A stretch of 64,000 nucleotides of DNA, taken from Bacteroidales bacterium Phil6 (lineage in GTDB: Bacteria; Bacteroidota; Bacteroidia; Bacteroidales; F082). A program made the position numbers and the translations under genes. The stretch lies in contig NWBN01000006.1 of assembly GCA_002633315.1 (NCBI GenBank), positions 1 to 64,000 on the forward strand, read 5' to 3'. Shown here in pieces: positions 18,289-27,379 of the stretch (positions within the stretch are counted from its first letter, which is position 1; each line of letters opens with the position of its first letter). The notes under the pieces were generated by a model. That model searched no databases and was not told the DNA's origin. It saw nothing but the letters and a program-made list of their open reading frames with translations.

Positions 18289-19761
18289 TCAATAAGCTTT
18301 AGCAAAAAGTACTCTTCTCTTCGAGGGATTACCCGAGTAGATACATTTACCATCTTCAAGGTCATCATCAAGAGGGATACAGCGCAAAGTAGCCTTTGTT
18401 TCCTCTTTGATTTTCAATTCCGTTTCAGTAGTACCATCCCAATGAGCATAAGCGAAGCCACCATTTTCTATGACAGTTTTGAATTCGTCCCAAGTATCGA
18501 CTCTGAAAGTATTGGATTGACGGAACTCAAGAGCCTTTTTAAAGAGGTTATTTTGAATATCGTCGAGCAAGTCGAAAATATGATTTTCCATATTCTCTTC
18601 CGAGACGACATTTTTCTCCATTGTATCACGACGAGCGAGCTCCACTGTAGCATTTTCCACATCACGAGGTCCGGCAGCGAGACGTACAGGAACGCCTTTC
18701 ATTTCCCATTCAGCAAATTTGAATCCTGGTTTCTGAGTATCACGGTCATCGAATTTAACACGAAGACCTTTATTTTCAAGACGTTGTTTCATAGTTTGAC
18801 AATAGTCAAGCACCTGTTGTTTCTGGTCATCGGTTTTATATATAGGAACAATAACGACCTCTATCGGAGCTATTTTAGGAGGTAACACCAAGCCATTGTC
18901 ATCAGAATGAGCCATGATAAGAGCACCCATCAGACGAGTAGATACGCCCCAAGAAGTTGCCCATACATGTTCCAATTTGTTTTCTTTATTCAAGAATTTG
19001 ACATCGAAAGCCTTAGCAAAATTCTGTCCGAGGAAATGAGATGTACCAGCCTGCAAAGCCTTGCCATCCTGCATCATGGCTTCAATACAGAAAGTCTCCA
19101 CTGCGCCGGCAAAACGCTCATTGGCGGATTTGATACCACGTATCACCGGAAGAGCGAGATAATTCTCGGCAAAATCAGCATAAACGTCAAGCATTTTTCT
19201 TGCCTCAGCCATAGCTTCCTCTTTAGTTGCATGAGCAGTATGCCCCTCCTGCCACAAGAACTCTGCAGTACGAAGGAACAGTCGAGTACGCATCTCCCAA
19301 CGTACCACATTAGCCCATTGATTCACAAGAATAGGAAGATCTCTATAACTCTTAATCCAATTACGATAAGTATCCCAGATAATAGTCTCGGAAGTAGGTC
19401 TCACTATCAATTCCTCTTCAAGTTTAGCCTCAGGATCCACAACAACACCGGGACCGTCTGGATTTTTCTTAAGACGATAATGTGTCACCACCGCACATTC
19501 TTTAGCAAAACCCTCAACATGAGAAGCCTCTCTGCTGAAAAAACTTTTAGGGATGAATAAAGGGAAATAGGCATTGACATGACCGGTAGCCTTAAACATC
19601 TTGTCAAGAGCATCGTGCATGAACTCCCATATCGCATAACCATAAGGCTTGATAACCATACAACCTCTGACGGCAGAATTTTCGGCAAGCTCGGCTTTAG
19701 TTACCAAATCATTATACCATTGCGAGTAATTTTCTTTTCTTGTAGTTATTTCTTTTGCCAT
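18289..19761 (-). CDS. proS: Prolyl-tRNA synthetase (eukaryote/archaeal type)
   Basis: A 490-residue class II synthetase. Motif 2 and its surroundings read [14 protein letters not shown] and [21 protein letters not shown], and motif 3 ends [19 protein letters not shown], where the family usually has a catalytic Arg-rich stretch. The anticodon-binding domain follows (about 285-400), and a C-terminal domain ends KAY, typical of the archaeal/eukaryotic-like ProRS that lacks the bacterial INS editing domain. It charges tRNA-Pro in the cytoplasm. Bacteroidota usually carry this type, so the form is not by itself a sign of recent transfer. Promoter at 19799-19806. Confidence 0.95.
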   Translation of the reverse strand: MAKEITTRKENYSQWYNDLVTKAELAENSAVRGCMVIKPYGYAIWEFMHDALDKMFKATGHVNAYFPLFIPKSFFSREASHVEGFAKECAVVTHYRLKKNPDGPGVVVDPEAKLEEELIVRPTSETIIWDTYRNWIKSYRDLPILVNQWANVVRWEMRTRLFLRTAEFLWQEGHTAHATKEEAMAEARKMLDVYADFAENYLALPVIRGIKSANERFAGAVETFCIEAMMQDGKALQAGTSHFLGQNFAKAFDVKFLNKENKLEHVWATSWGVSTRLMGALIMAHSDDNGLVLPPKIAPIEVVIVPIYKTDDQKQQVLDYCQTMKQRLENKGLRVKFDDRDTQKPGFKFAEWEMKGVPVRLAAGPRDVENATVELARRDTMEKNVVSEENMENHIFDLLDDIQNNLFKKALEFRQSNTFRVDTWDEFKTVIENGGFAYAHWDGTTETELKIKEETKATLRCIPLDDDLEDGKCIYSGNPSKRRVLFAKAY

Positions 19762-19798
19762 GATATTTTTTGGTATAAAATTTGTATTATTTTGCTTG

Positions 19799-19806
19799 CA
19801 AAATTA
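19799..19806 (-). promoter_or_regulatory. Bacteroidota -7 box, proS promoter
   Basis: TAATTTTG on the minus strand, 37 nt upstream of the proS start codon. Confidence 0.65.
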
Positions 19807-19847
19807 CTATTTTTTTACTAATTTTACAACTTTCAAAATGTAATACG

Positions 19848-21140
19848 ATGAAAAGAAAAGTTTTTTTAATAATTGCGAGCGTCATTCTACTAACTGCCTG
19901 TTCTACAAGCAATAATGTAATATACGATGATGCTTATTATTCACCTTATGACAAAACATCCGGTGACAATAACACTTTGGTTACGTCAACTAACGGCACT
20001 TTTAACACTTCTGCCATAAACAGCAACGAGGCATACGACTATCAATCTTACTACACAGAAGACAATAATGGTGCTAATATCAAACCGGATCCTGTTTATG
20101 AAAAGACAGAATCTATTACTGACAGCACAGGTGTCGTTTACTCCACTACTGAGATTTATTATGATGAAGACTATGCCGACAGAATAAGAAAATTCGGCAC
20201 ACAGGCTTCATCAAATACCAGCTATTACGATGATGACTATTGCGATTACTATTGTGGTGGTTCGACAAACATCTACATAGGCACACCTTATTGGGGCTAC
20301 TATCCATATTATTATTACGGATATCCATACTATGGTTTTTATTCTTCATGGTGGGCATGGAACTTTTATTATGACTGGTATTGGCCATATTACGGTTTCT
20401 ATTATCCTTATTATCCGCATTACTGGTATTCATGGCCTGTTGCCAACAATCATCCGCACTACGGAGGAGGATACAACGGAGGTTATTCCGGAGGTGGACT
20501 GCATGTCACCAACAGAACAGGTTACCCCAACTCATTGGGAAGTCTCGCCCGTAGCAGCGAGCGCCTGTCTTCAAGAACAAACAGACCTACAACGGTTGGC
20601 AACACTCGCCAAAGCAGCGTTAACAGTGCAAGACCTTCGACAAGTGCTTCGAGACCTTCTTCCATAAGTGCTTCGAGGCCTTCTTCCGTCAGCAGCTCAA
20701 GACCGACAAGAATCAGCAACGTCGAGAGTGCAAGACCATCAGCAAGCGAAAGAGTTTCCAATGCACAAAACAGATACAATAGAAGCTCAAGCAGCATTTC
20801 TTCATCAATAGAACGCAAGTCTTATACTCCGGCGAGCAGCAATCGTCAGGTACGTTCGAGTTCAGAATATGTTCGTCCTTCGAATAATTTCAACAATAAC
20901 CGCTCATCAGTACGTTCCTCAACATCAACACCTTCAAACAACAGCAGCATAAGGTCCAACACAACAACAAGAAATTACAATAGCGGTATAAGAAATTCAT
21001 CCACTTCAACTATTAGAAGCAGTTCAACACGCAGTACATCAAGTGGAATATCAAGCGGCTCCCGTTCAAGCGGAAGTATTTCAAGCGGAAGTATTTCAAG
21101 CGGCCGTTCGGGCGGAAGCATTGGCGGTGGCAGAAGATAA
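19848..21140 (+). CDS. Tyr/Trp-rich and Ser/Arg-rich low-complexity lipoprotein
   Basis: A 430-residue lipoprotein with signal IIASVILLTAC (lipidated Cys about residue 18). The frame is open from 19782, but the lipobox sets the start at the ATG of 19848. Three zones follow: an acidic Tyr-rich part (about 22-135); an extreme Tyr/Trp/Pro block (about 140-195, repeats such as YYPYYYYGYPYYG); then a Ser/Arg-rich tail (about 225-430) with repeats of ARPS/SRPSS type and a terminal SSGSI repeat encoded by tandem 15-bp units near 21070-21105. I do not recognise a catalytic domain. Similar aromatic-rich lipoproteins occur in Bacteroidota. It lies 18 bp upstream of the OmpP1 gene and is likely co-transcribed. 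Confidence 0.7.
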   Translation: MKRKVFLIIASVILLTACSTSNNVIYDDAYYSPYDKTSGDNNTLVTSTNGTFNTSAINSNEAYDYQSYYTEDNNGANIKPDPVYEKTESITDSTGVVYSTTEIYYDEDYADRIRKFGTQASSNTSYYDDDYCDYYCGGSTNIYIGTPYWGYYPYYYYGYPYYGFYSSWWAWNFYYDWYWPYYGFYYPYYPHYWYSWPVANNHPHYGGGYNGGYSGGGLHVTNRTGYPNSLGSLARSSERLSSRTNRPTTVGNTRQSSVNSARPSTSASRPSSISASRPSSVSSSRPTRISNVESARPSASERVSNAQNRYNRSSSSISSSIERKSYTPASSNRQVRSSSEYVRPSNNFNNNRSSVRSSTSTPSNNSSIRSNTTTRNYNSGIRNSSTSTIRSSSTRSTSSGISSGSRSSGSISSGSISSGRSGGSIGGGRR

Positions 21141-21158
21141 CATTTATTATTTTAAGCT

Positions 21159-22649
21159 ATGAAAAGACTTTTGATTTTAGCAATATTGACAGCACCTCTG
21201 TTTTTACATGCACAAGGAGTGCTTGACATTTACAATATATCTACATCCAACTACCAGGGAACAGCAAAGAGTATGGCAATGGGAAATGCCATGGGTGCCG
21301 TAGGACAAGATTTCTCATCAATAGCCATCAACCCTGCCGGCGTGGCATTGTTCAGGAAACCGACTTTCACCATAACCCCAAGTTTATACAACACTTATAC
21401 CAAGACAGAAATAAATGGCTCTGATTCATGGGATTCAAAATCCAAGATAAGTTTCAACAACATAGGTTATGTCTCAACCTTGTCAGCAAGAAATCATTCT
21501 TCATATTCTGACGTATGGGCTTTTGGTATGAACCGTGTCAACAACTTCAACAACAGAGTTTATACATCTTTTTATAACGGATACAACTCATTGGTTGACC
21601 CTTTTATCAACGAACTTATTGATTATCATATCACCAACGCCGATGAATTGAGTCAGTTCTCGCCCGGTTATATCTATCCATTATGGCAGACATATCTTTT
21701 GGATTTCACTTCTGACGGTATTACATCGCCAATTCCTGCCGGAGGACTCACTCAAATCAGAGATGTCAACACTTGGGGCGGCACCAATGAATGGAATCTT
21801 ACATACGGTGCCAACATCAACGATAAAGTATATTTTGGTCTGTCATTGAACATGCCATACCTGTACAGTAAAAGAGCATCCAGTTATGGAGAGATTAACG
21901 AAAACGATACCCCGGACAACGATTTCAGAGAATGGTATCAGGATGAATCAGTATCTACGACAGGATGGGGAGTCAATTTCAAAGCCGGTGTGATTGTTTA
22001 TCCATTAAGATGGCTGCGCGTCGGTTTTGCATTCCACAGCCCGAGTATATACAATATCAGCGAAAGCTGGAGGACTGAGACTACATCGTATTTTAACAAT
22101 GGACAATATTACGAACAATACAATTACAATACTCCAACAAATACCTACTCATATATAATGAAGACACCGGAACGCTATAATTTCAGTGCTGCATTTATAT
22201 TCGGCAATTTCGGTATGATAACAGCCGACTATGAACTCGTCAATTACAAGAATATGCATGTAATGAACAGTAATGATTATGACTACAGTTATCTAAACAA
22301 TGCAATAGACAACAACATGGCATTGACCGGCAATTTCAGGATAGGTACAGAATGGAGATTTCAAAACTGGTGTGTAAGAGGCGGTTATTCGTATAATGGA
22401 AGTCCTTACGGATTGTCGTCAAATGTTTTATCATATAACTCATATTCGTTAGGTTTCGGTTATACTTACAGATTATTCACCATTGATGCAGCGTACATAA
22501 TAGCAGGCAAATACAATGAATATTACCTTTATTCACCATTTACCTCCTATAGCATTATTGACGAACAAGGGAATCCTCTTCCTGCCAATGTAAAAGAAAG
22601 CACTGTGATTAATAATTTTGTAGTAACTATGCGGTTCAGATTATTCTGA
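21159..22649 (+). CDS. OmpP1/FadL/TodX-family outer membrane protein
   Basis: A 496-residue exported protein. Signal peptide about 1-19 (ending LFLHAQ). The N-terminal stretch TAKSMAMGNAMGAVGQDFSS followed by IAINPAGVALF is the hallmark of the FadL/OmpP1 family, whose N-terminus plugs the barrel lumen. The rest is strand-rich and ends in an aromatic-terminated strand (VVTMRFRLF), the usual Bam recognition pattern. Family members transport hydrophobic compounds such as long-chain fatty acids; the ligand here is unknown. It is the last gene of a two-gene unit ending in a strong terminator. Confidence 0.88.
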   Translation: MKRLLILAILTAPLFLHAQGVLDIYNISTSNYQGTAKSMAMGNAMGAVGQDFSSIAINPAGVALFRKPTFTITPSLYNTYTKTEINGSDSWDSKSKISFNNIGYVSTLSARNHSSYSDVWAFGMNRVNNFNNRVYTSFYNGYNSLVDPFINELIDYHITNADELSQFSPGYIYPLWQTYLLDFTSDGITSPIPAGGLTQIRDVNTWGGTNEWNLTYGANINDKVYFGLSLNMPYLYSKRASSYGEINENDTPDNDFREWYQDESVSTTGWGVNFKAGVIVYPLRWLRVGFAFHSPSIYNISESWRTETTSYFNNGQYYEQYNYNTPTNTYSYIMKTPERYNFSAAFIFGNFGMITADYELVNYKNMHVMNSNDYDYSYLNNAIDNNMALTGNFRIGTEWRFQNWCVRGGYSYNGSPYGLSSNVLSYNSYSLGFGYTYRLFTIDAAYIIAGKYNEYYLYSPFTSYSIIDEQGNPLPANVKESTVINNFVVTMRFRLF

Positions 22650-22675
22650 CAATTAAATATCTGTCAAAAAAATAC

Positions 22676-22709
22676 AAAAACCGGGTTACATTGCATAATC
22701 CGGTTTTTT
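22676..22709. terminator. Bidirectional terminator between convergent genes
   Basis: A 10-bp stem (AACCGGGTTA with TAATCCGGTT, one G-U pair) with a 7-nt loop. It is flanked by A5 on the left and T6 on the right, so it can serve both the OmpP1 gene (plus) and the zinc-ribbon gene (minus). Confidence 0.88.
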
Positions 22710-22765
22710 GTTATTAAAATTTTCATTGCCATTTGGCAATACAATGTCATATCTACTATTCAAAA

Positions 22766-23560
22766 TCAGTTGTTTTGACTATTATATTGGTCGATAATAT
22801 CTTCGTCAACAAGGATACGTCCACAATATTCACAAACGATAATCTTCTTATGCATTCTGATATCAAGTTGATGTTGTGGAGGTATTTTGTTAAAACAACC
22901 ACCGCAAGCATCTCTCTCAATATGTACAACAGCCAAACCGTTACGGGCACTTTTTCTGATACGCTTGTAAGCGACAAGAAGCCTGTCTTCTATAAGTTGT
23001 TCACTTTTCTTTGACAACTCAACCAAGTCTTCCTCCTCTTTTTCTGTTTCAGCAATAATAGATTTCAACTCACTTTGTTTAAGTTCGAGGTCGTTACTAC
23101 GTTCATTCAATCTAACACGAGTCTCTTCGAGAGCCAATTTGATATCATTAGTCTTAACACTGCATTCTTTAGCTTTTTTTTCAGCGAGTTGTATGTTACA
23201 TGATTGAAATTCTATCTCTTTAGACAAAGAATCGTACTCTCTGTTATTACGAACATTATTCTGCTGTTCCTCATACTTCTTGATAAGTTCGGCAGCTTCT
23301 TTCATTTCTATCTTGTAATTAGAGATACTCGTTGCCAATCTCTGCAATTCATTATTATAATTTTCAATACGAGTTTGCAATCCGACTATTTCATCTTCAA
23401 GGTCCTGCACTTCCAAAGGCAACTCACCTCTCACAATGCGTATCTTGTCAATTTTTGAATCTATCTGTTGCAAAGTATATAATGCAACCAATTTTCTCTC
23501 AACGGTAATTTCGATTTGTTCTTCGTTCTCGTTAACCTTATTTTCTAAATTCTCTGCCAT
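22766..23560 (-). CDS. CT398-like coiled-coil zinc-ribbon protein
   Basis: A 264-residue protein. Residues about 30-190 form a long, charged, heptad-rich coiled coil. A C-terminal zinc ribbon follows (about 205-250) with two CxxC pairs: CGGC in ERDACGGCFNKIPP, and CEYC in IIVCEYCGRIL. This is the architecture of Chlamydia CT398 and related DUF proteins (zf-RING_7), for which interaction with sigma-54 or the export machinery has been proposed. It lies 18 bp downstream of the Nif3-like gene, a pairing I recall as widespread in bacteria. Function unknown. Confidence 0.85.
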   Translation of the reverse strand: MAENLENKVNENEEQIEITVERKLVALYTLQQIDSKIDKIRIVRGELPLEVQDLEDEIVGLQTRIENYNNELQRLATSISNYKIEMKEAAELIKKYEEQQNNVRNNREYDSLSKEIEFQSCNIQLAEKKAKECSVKTNDIKLALEETRVRLNERSNDLELKQSELKSIIAETEKEEEDLVELSKKSEQLIEDRLLVAYKRIRKSARNGLAVVHIERDACGGCFNKIPPQHQLDIRMHKKIIVCEYCGRILVDEDIIDQYNSQNN

Positions 23561-23578
23561 ATATAGTGATAATTTGAA

Positions 23579-24616
23579 TTATACGAAATAATTTATAGAG
23601 TTGGTATTAACCTCTGAAATCATGACTGCAAAGTTACTATTTTTTTTGATAATACAATCTGCAATTATCTCTTTTGCAAATTGTTCTGTCTCAAAATGCC
23701 CTGCATCAATAAGCAAGATACTGCCATCAGCATCGAAAAAGTCATGATATTTAACATCTGCAGTGACATAAACATCTGCATTACAGCACTTTGCATCAGG
23801 AAGCATAAAGAATCCCGACCCACCGCACAAAGCTACTTTTTTTACAGGTTTATTGAGAAAAGCCGAATGACGAAGTACAGTAGCATTAAGTTTTTCTTTC
23901 ACCATGGCAAGAAAATCTTTTTCTTCCATTGCTTCACTTAATAAACCGACCATACCACCACCTGCATTATCATTTCTATCACATACAGGCGACATATCAC
24001 ATCTGAAATCTGCAGAAGAAAAATGTTTTAACGCCGACATTATCAAAACGGCAGTCTCCTCTGAAACCACCACTTCCAAAGTCTTATTCATATAATATTC
24101 ATTATCAGCATTATAAGAAAACACTTGTCCTTTCGGCTCATCACTTACATGATTATCTTCAAGTATCTTCTTCATATCTTCAAATATGTTATCCTTACAA
24201 TGAACTGTCACTTTAAACATTTTGCCTGTCACCGGTTTTAAAATATGCAGATCTCTCAATCCCAACTTCATGGCAAGCATATAACTGACTCCGAGACTGC
24301 TGTTGTCTATATTGGTATGCATAGCCGCAATAGCAATATCGTTTTTAATAGCTTTAATAACAATTCTACCTGTAGATGAAGAAGAATTGATACGTTTCAA
24401 CCCATTAAAGATAAAAGGATGATGGCTAATAATAAAATGACATGACTTGCTTATTGCCTCATCGACAACATCTTCGGTGACGTCCAAAGCCACCAACACC
24501 TTATCAACCATAAGATTAGGATCTCCTAAAATCAAACCGGAATTATCATAGGACTCCTGTCTGCTCAAAGGAGCAACATCAAATACACATTTCAATAACT
24601 CTGAAACTCGTTTCAT
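23579..24616 (-). CDS. Nif3-like dinuclear metal centre protein (YqfO/DUF34)
   Basis: A 345-residue Nif3/YqfO family protein. Its metal ligands lie in SHHPFIFNGLKR, AIAAMHTNIDN and the C-terminal DAGHFETEQF, and the N-terminus reads APLSRQESYDNSGL. The middle (about 135-235) corresponds to the PII/CutA-like insert of the long YqfO form. The family forms toroidal hexamers with a dinuclear metal site. GTP cyclohydrolase activity has been proposed, but the physiological role is unclear. The frame is open 14 codons further up, yet the ATG at 24614-24616 matches family starts. It is the first gene of a pair with the zinc-ribbon protein. Confidence 0.9.
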   Translation of the reverse strand: MKRVSELLKCVFDVAPLSRQESYDNSGLILGDPNLMVDKVLVALDVTEDVVDEAISKSCHFIISHHPFIFNGLKRINSSSSTGRIVIKAIKNDIAIAAMHTNIDNSSLGVSYMLAMKLGLRDLHILKPVTGKMFKVTVHCKDNIFEDMKKILEDNHVSDEPKGQVFSYNADNEYYMNKTLEVVVSEETAVLIMSALKHFSSADFRCDMSPVCDRNDNAGGGMVGLLSEAMEEKDFLAMVKEKLNATVLRHSAFLNKPVKKVALCGGSGFFMLPDAKCCNADVYVTADVKYHDFFDADGSILLIDAGHFETEQFAKEIIADCIIKKNSNFAVMISEVNTNSINYFV

Positions 24617-24719
24617 ATAATTTTTTTTGCTAATATAGTATTTTTCCACAAATAACACAACAATTATTTTTTTATTGCATTAAACAATAAAAAACACTTG
24701 TTTACGTTGAAGGGGTACA

Positions 24720-25763
24720 ATGAAAAAACTGTTATTACCGATCTCATGGATATATTCCGTCGTATTATTCATAAGGCATAAACTTTATGACTGGAAGATT
24801 TTACACTCAGAAGGTTGCGACAAACCATCGATATGCGTAGGCAATTTATCATTGGGCGGTACCGGGAAAACACCGCATATAGAATATCTCATAGAACTTT
24901 TATCTCCGACAAAACGTCTATCGGTACTAAGCAGAGGGTACGGAAGGAAAAGCAAAGGCCTGGTGATTGCCAAAGAAAGCATGACATACAAAGACATGGG
25001 CGATGAACCATTCCAATATTTCACAAAATACGACAATATTACTGTTGCTGTTGACGAAAATCGCGTCGAAGGATGCAAATATCTGATAAACAATACCGAT
25101 ACCGAAGTTATACTTTTGGACGATGCCTATCAGCATCGTAAAATAATTCCCGGTCTTAATATCTTATTAACAGAATTCTATAACATTTATCCCAAAGATT
25201 ATTTATTGCCTGCCGGCAAACTCAGAGACATACGATATGCTGCAAAACGGGCTGACATCATTGTCATCACTAAATCTCCCAAGATACTCTCGCCTTTCAT
25301 ACAGAAAGACATCTTTAATAAGATAAAACCTTTACCTCATCAAAAGATTTTATATTCTTATATCGATTTTTTGTCATTCAAACCGTTAAACAGTGCCGCT
25401 GCAGGTATAGCATTACAGAACATCAAGAGTGTTTTGCTGTTCTGCGGCATTGCCAATCCCGTTCCTTTGGAAGAATATATCAAAGAAAATTACAATACTC
25501 TGAGTACCATTTATTTTAAAGACCACCACGATTTCAGTGAGTCTGATATAGACAATATCATAACAAATTATAACGATATGATAGGAAAGAACAAAATCAT
25601 CATTACAACGGAAAAAGACGCCATGCGATTGATAAATTCTTCCTATCTTTGCAAATTCGAGAAGACACCATTATTCACTGTACCAATAAAAGTGTCTTTT
25701 CACAAGAATGACAAACAAGTTTTTGACAATGAAATTTTGAGTTATGTTAGAAGAAATACTTAA
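24720..25763 (+). CDS. lpxK: Tetraacyldisaccharide 4'-kinase LpxK
   Basis: A 347-residue lipid A kinase. An N-terminal hydrophobic segment (about 6-20) anchors it at the inner membrane. The P-loop GNLSLGGTGKTPH (residues 41-53) and the later DDAYQH and TEKDAMRL motifs are those of LpxK. It phosphorylates the 4' position of the lipid A disaccharide precursor with ATP. Its end overlaps the purine nucleoside phosphorylase start by 20 bp, and lpxH follows, so three genes form one unit with two lipid A steps. Confidence 0.95.
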   Translation: MKKLLLPISWIYSVVLFIRHKLYDWKILHSEGCDKPSICVGNLSLGGTGKTPHIEYLIELLSPTKRLSVLSRGYGRKSKGLVIAKESMTYKDMGDEPFQYFTKYDNITVAVDENRVEGCKYLINNTDTEVILLDDAYQHRKIIPGLNILLTEFYNIYPKDYLLPAGKLRDIRYAAKRADIIVITKSPKILSPFIQKDIFNKIKPLPHQKILYSYIDFLSFKPLNSAAAGIALQNIKSVLLFCGIANPVPLEEYIKENYNTLSTIYFKDHHDFSESDIDNIITNYNDMIGKNKIIITTEKDAMRLINSSYLCKFEKTPLFTVPIKVSFHKNDKQVFDNEILSYVRRNT

Positions 25764-26568
25764 AACCATAGATTATATACAAACCCAAACCGATTTAAAG
25801 CCGGAAGCAGGTATTGTTTTAGGGTCAGGCTTAGGAGGATTGACAAAAGAAATAGAAATAACATGTGAGATACCATATTCAGATATACCCAATTTTCCGG
25901 TATCTACAGTAGCCGGTCACAAAGGCAGCCTGTTGTTCGGTACTCTCAACGGACGTACCATCGTTGCCATGCAAGGCAGATTTCATCATTATGAAGGCTA
26001 CCGCACATCTGAAGTCACATTTCCTATTAGAGTACTGAAGTATTTGGGTATCAAACTGTTGATACTTTCCAATGCGAGCGGTGGCATGAATCCAGATTTC
26101 AAAGTCGGCGACATAATGTTCATCACCGACCATATCAACCTGCTGCCCAACCCTCTCATCGGCGCCAATGACGACAGGATTGGCAAACGTTTCCCTGAGA
26201 TGAGCGAGGCATATAACAAAAATGTGTTACGACTTGCCGACAATATTGCCAATGAACTCGGCATTGAGGTTCAGCATGGTGTATATGTGGGAGATAGCGG
26301 TCCTTCGTATGAGACACCGGCAGAATACCACTACTATCGCACCATAGGAGGCGACTGCGTCGGTATGTCAACTACACCGGAAGTAATTGTGGCTCGCCAT
26401 TGCGGACTACCGGTATTTGCCTTGTCAATAATAACTGACCTTGGCGGCAAAAATCTGGAATGCAAAGTGACTCATGAAGAGGTACTTATGGCTGCATCCA
26501 ATGCTGAACCAAAGATGACAGACATAATAAAAGAAATATTAAAACGCTTAGATACCATAGAGTTTTAG
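25744..26568 (+). CDS. punA: Purine nucleoside phosphorylase (trimeric, PNP-I type)
   Basis: A 274-residue enzyme of the trimeric PNP/MTAP family. The N-terminal GIVLGSGLGGL phosphate loop is clear, as are GRFHHYEGY, LSNASGGMNPDFKVGDIM, and GDSGPSYETPAE, followed by GGDCVGMSTTPEVIVAR. It splits inosine and guanosine with phosphate to give the base and ribose-1-phosphate, for purine salvage. It starts inside the last 20 bp of lpxK, so translation is probably coupled. Its presence within a lipid A operon has no obvious metabolic reason. Confidence 0.94.
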   Translation: MLEEILKTIDYIQTQTDLKPEAGIVLGSGLGGLTKEIEITCEIPYSDIPNFPVSTVAGHKGSLLFGTLNGRTIVAMQGRFHHYEGYRTSEVTFPIRVLKYLGIKLLILSNASGGMNPDFKVGDIMFITDHINLLPNPLIGANDDRIGKRFPEMSEAYNKNVLRLADNIANELGIEVQHGVYVGDSGPSYETPAEYHYYRTIGGDCVGMSTTPEVIVARHCGLPVFALSIITDLGGKNLECKVTHEEVLMAASNAEPKMTDIIKEILKRLDTIEF

Positions 26569-26575
26569 CGGCAAC

Positions 26576-27379
26576 ATGACAGACAAGAAGATATACTTCG
26601 TCACAGACTTTCATCTCGGCATTCCCACGTTAGAAGACAGTCACAGAAGGGAACTCATGCTGATTGACTTTCTCAACGAAATAAAAGACAGCACCGAGAA
26701 ACTGTTTCTGCTGGGTGATCTCTTCGATTTCTGGTTTGAATATAAAACGGTGATACCGCGAGGATATGTACGTTTGCTCGGCAAACTCGCAGAGTTTGTT
26801 GACAGTGGCATAGAAGTACATCTCTTTGCCGGCAATCATGACTTATGGACTTTCAACTATCTACAGAATGAAGTCGGGATATTATTGCACCGCGAGCCAT
26901 CATGTATGATGCTGAAAGACAAGAAATTTTTTCTTGTCCACGGTGACGGGTGCGGTCCCGGCGACAAAGGATACAAGTTCCTGAAACGAATATTTTCCTG
27001 CAAGTTAAACCAGTTTTTGTTCAAATTGATACATCCCGACTTAGGTATCGGCTTGGCGTTGCGATGGTCGCACAATCACAGAGTAAAAAAACTTCACAAA
27101 GAGTCGGTAAGTGACTATTATGCTGACATAGAGAATACGAGATTATACAAATACGCCTTAGAAGAGAGTAAAAAAGATCCTGAGATAGACTTTTTTATTT
27201 TCGGGCATCAGCACAAGCCGATGCAATATAAAACAGGAAATCACGCTGTCACCACCGTTGTAGGCAATTGGCTGCGTGATTTCACATACGCTGAATTTGA
27301 CGGAGAGACCGTCAAACTGTTAAAATACGAAAGTCATCAATTAAACAGCATGATAAGTTCAGCAAGACGGGAAGAATAA
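26576..27379 (+). CDS. lpxH: UDP-2,3-diacylglucosamine diphosphatase LpxH-like
   Basis: A 267-residue calcineurin-like phosphoesterase. The metal-binding motifs run in order: TDFHLG, GDLFDFW, AGNHDLW, HGDG and GHQHKP. GDLFDFWFEY and the following helical cap are characteristic of LpxH and its Bacteroidota relatives. It hydrolyses UDP-2,3-diacylglucosamine to lipid X in lipid A synthesis. The link to lpxK two genes upstream strengthens the call. Its last 43 bp overlap the 3' end of the convergent gapA gene. Confidence 0.9.
   Translation: MTDKKIYFVTDFHLGIPTLEDSHRRELMLIDFLNEIKDSTEKLFLLGDLFDFWFEYKTVIPRGYVRLLGKLAEFVDSGIEVHLFAGNHDLWTFNYLQNEVGILLHREPSCMMLKDKKFFLVHGDGCGPGDKGYKFLKRIFSCKLNQFLFKLIHPDLGIGLALRWSHNHRVKKLHKESVSDYYADIENTRLYKYALEESKKDPEIDFFIFGHQHKPMQYKTGNHAVTTVVGNWLRDFTYAEFDGETVKLLKYESHQLNSMISSARREE

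Noticed and set aside
18214..18885. 223-codon plus-strand frame opposite proS
   Set aside because: It is antisense to the conserved ProRS C-terminus, has low-complexity Phe/Ser-rich content and no domain, so it is a shadow.
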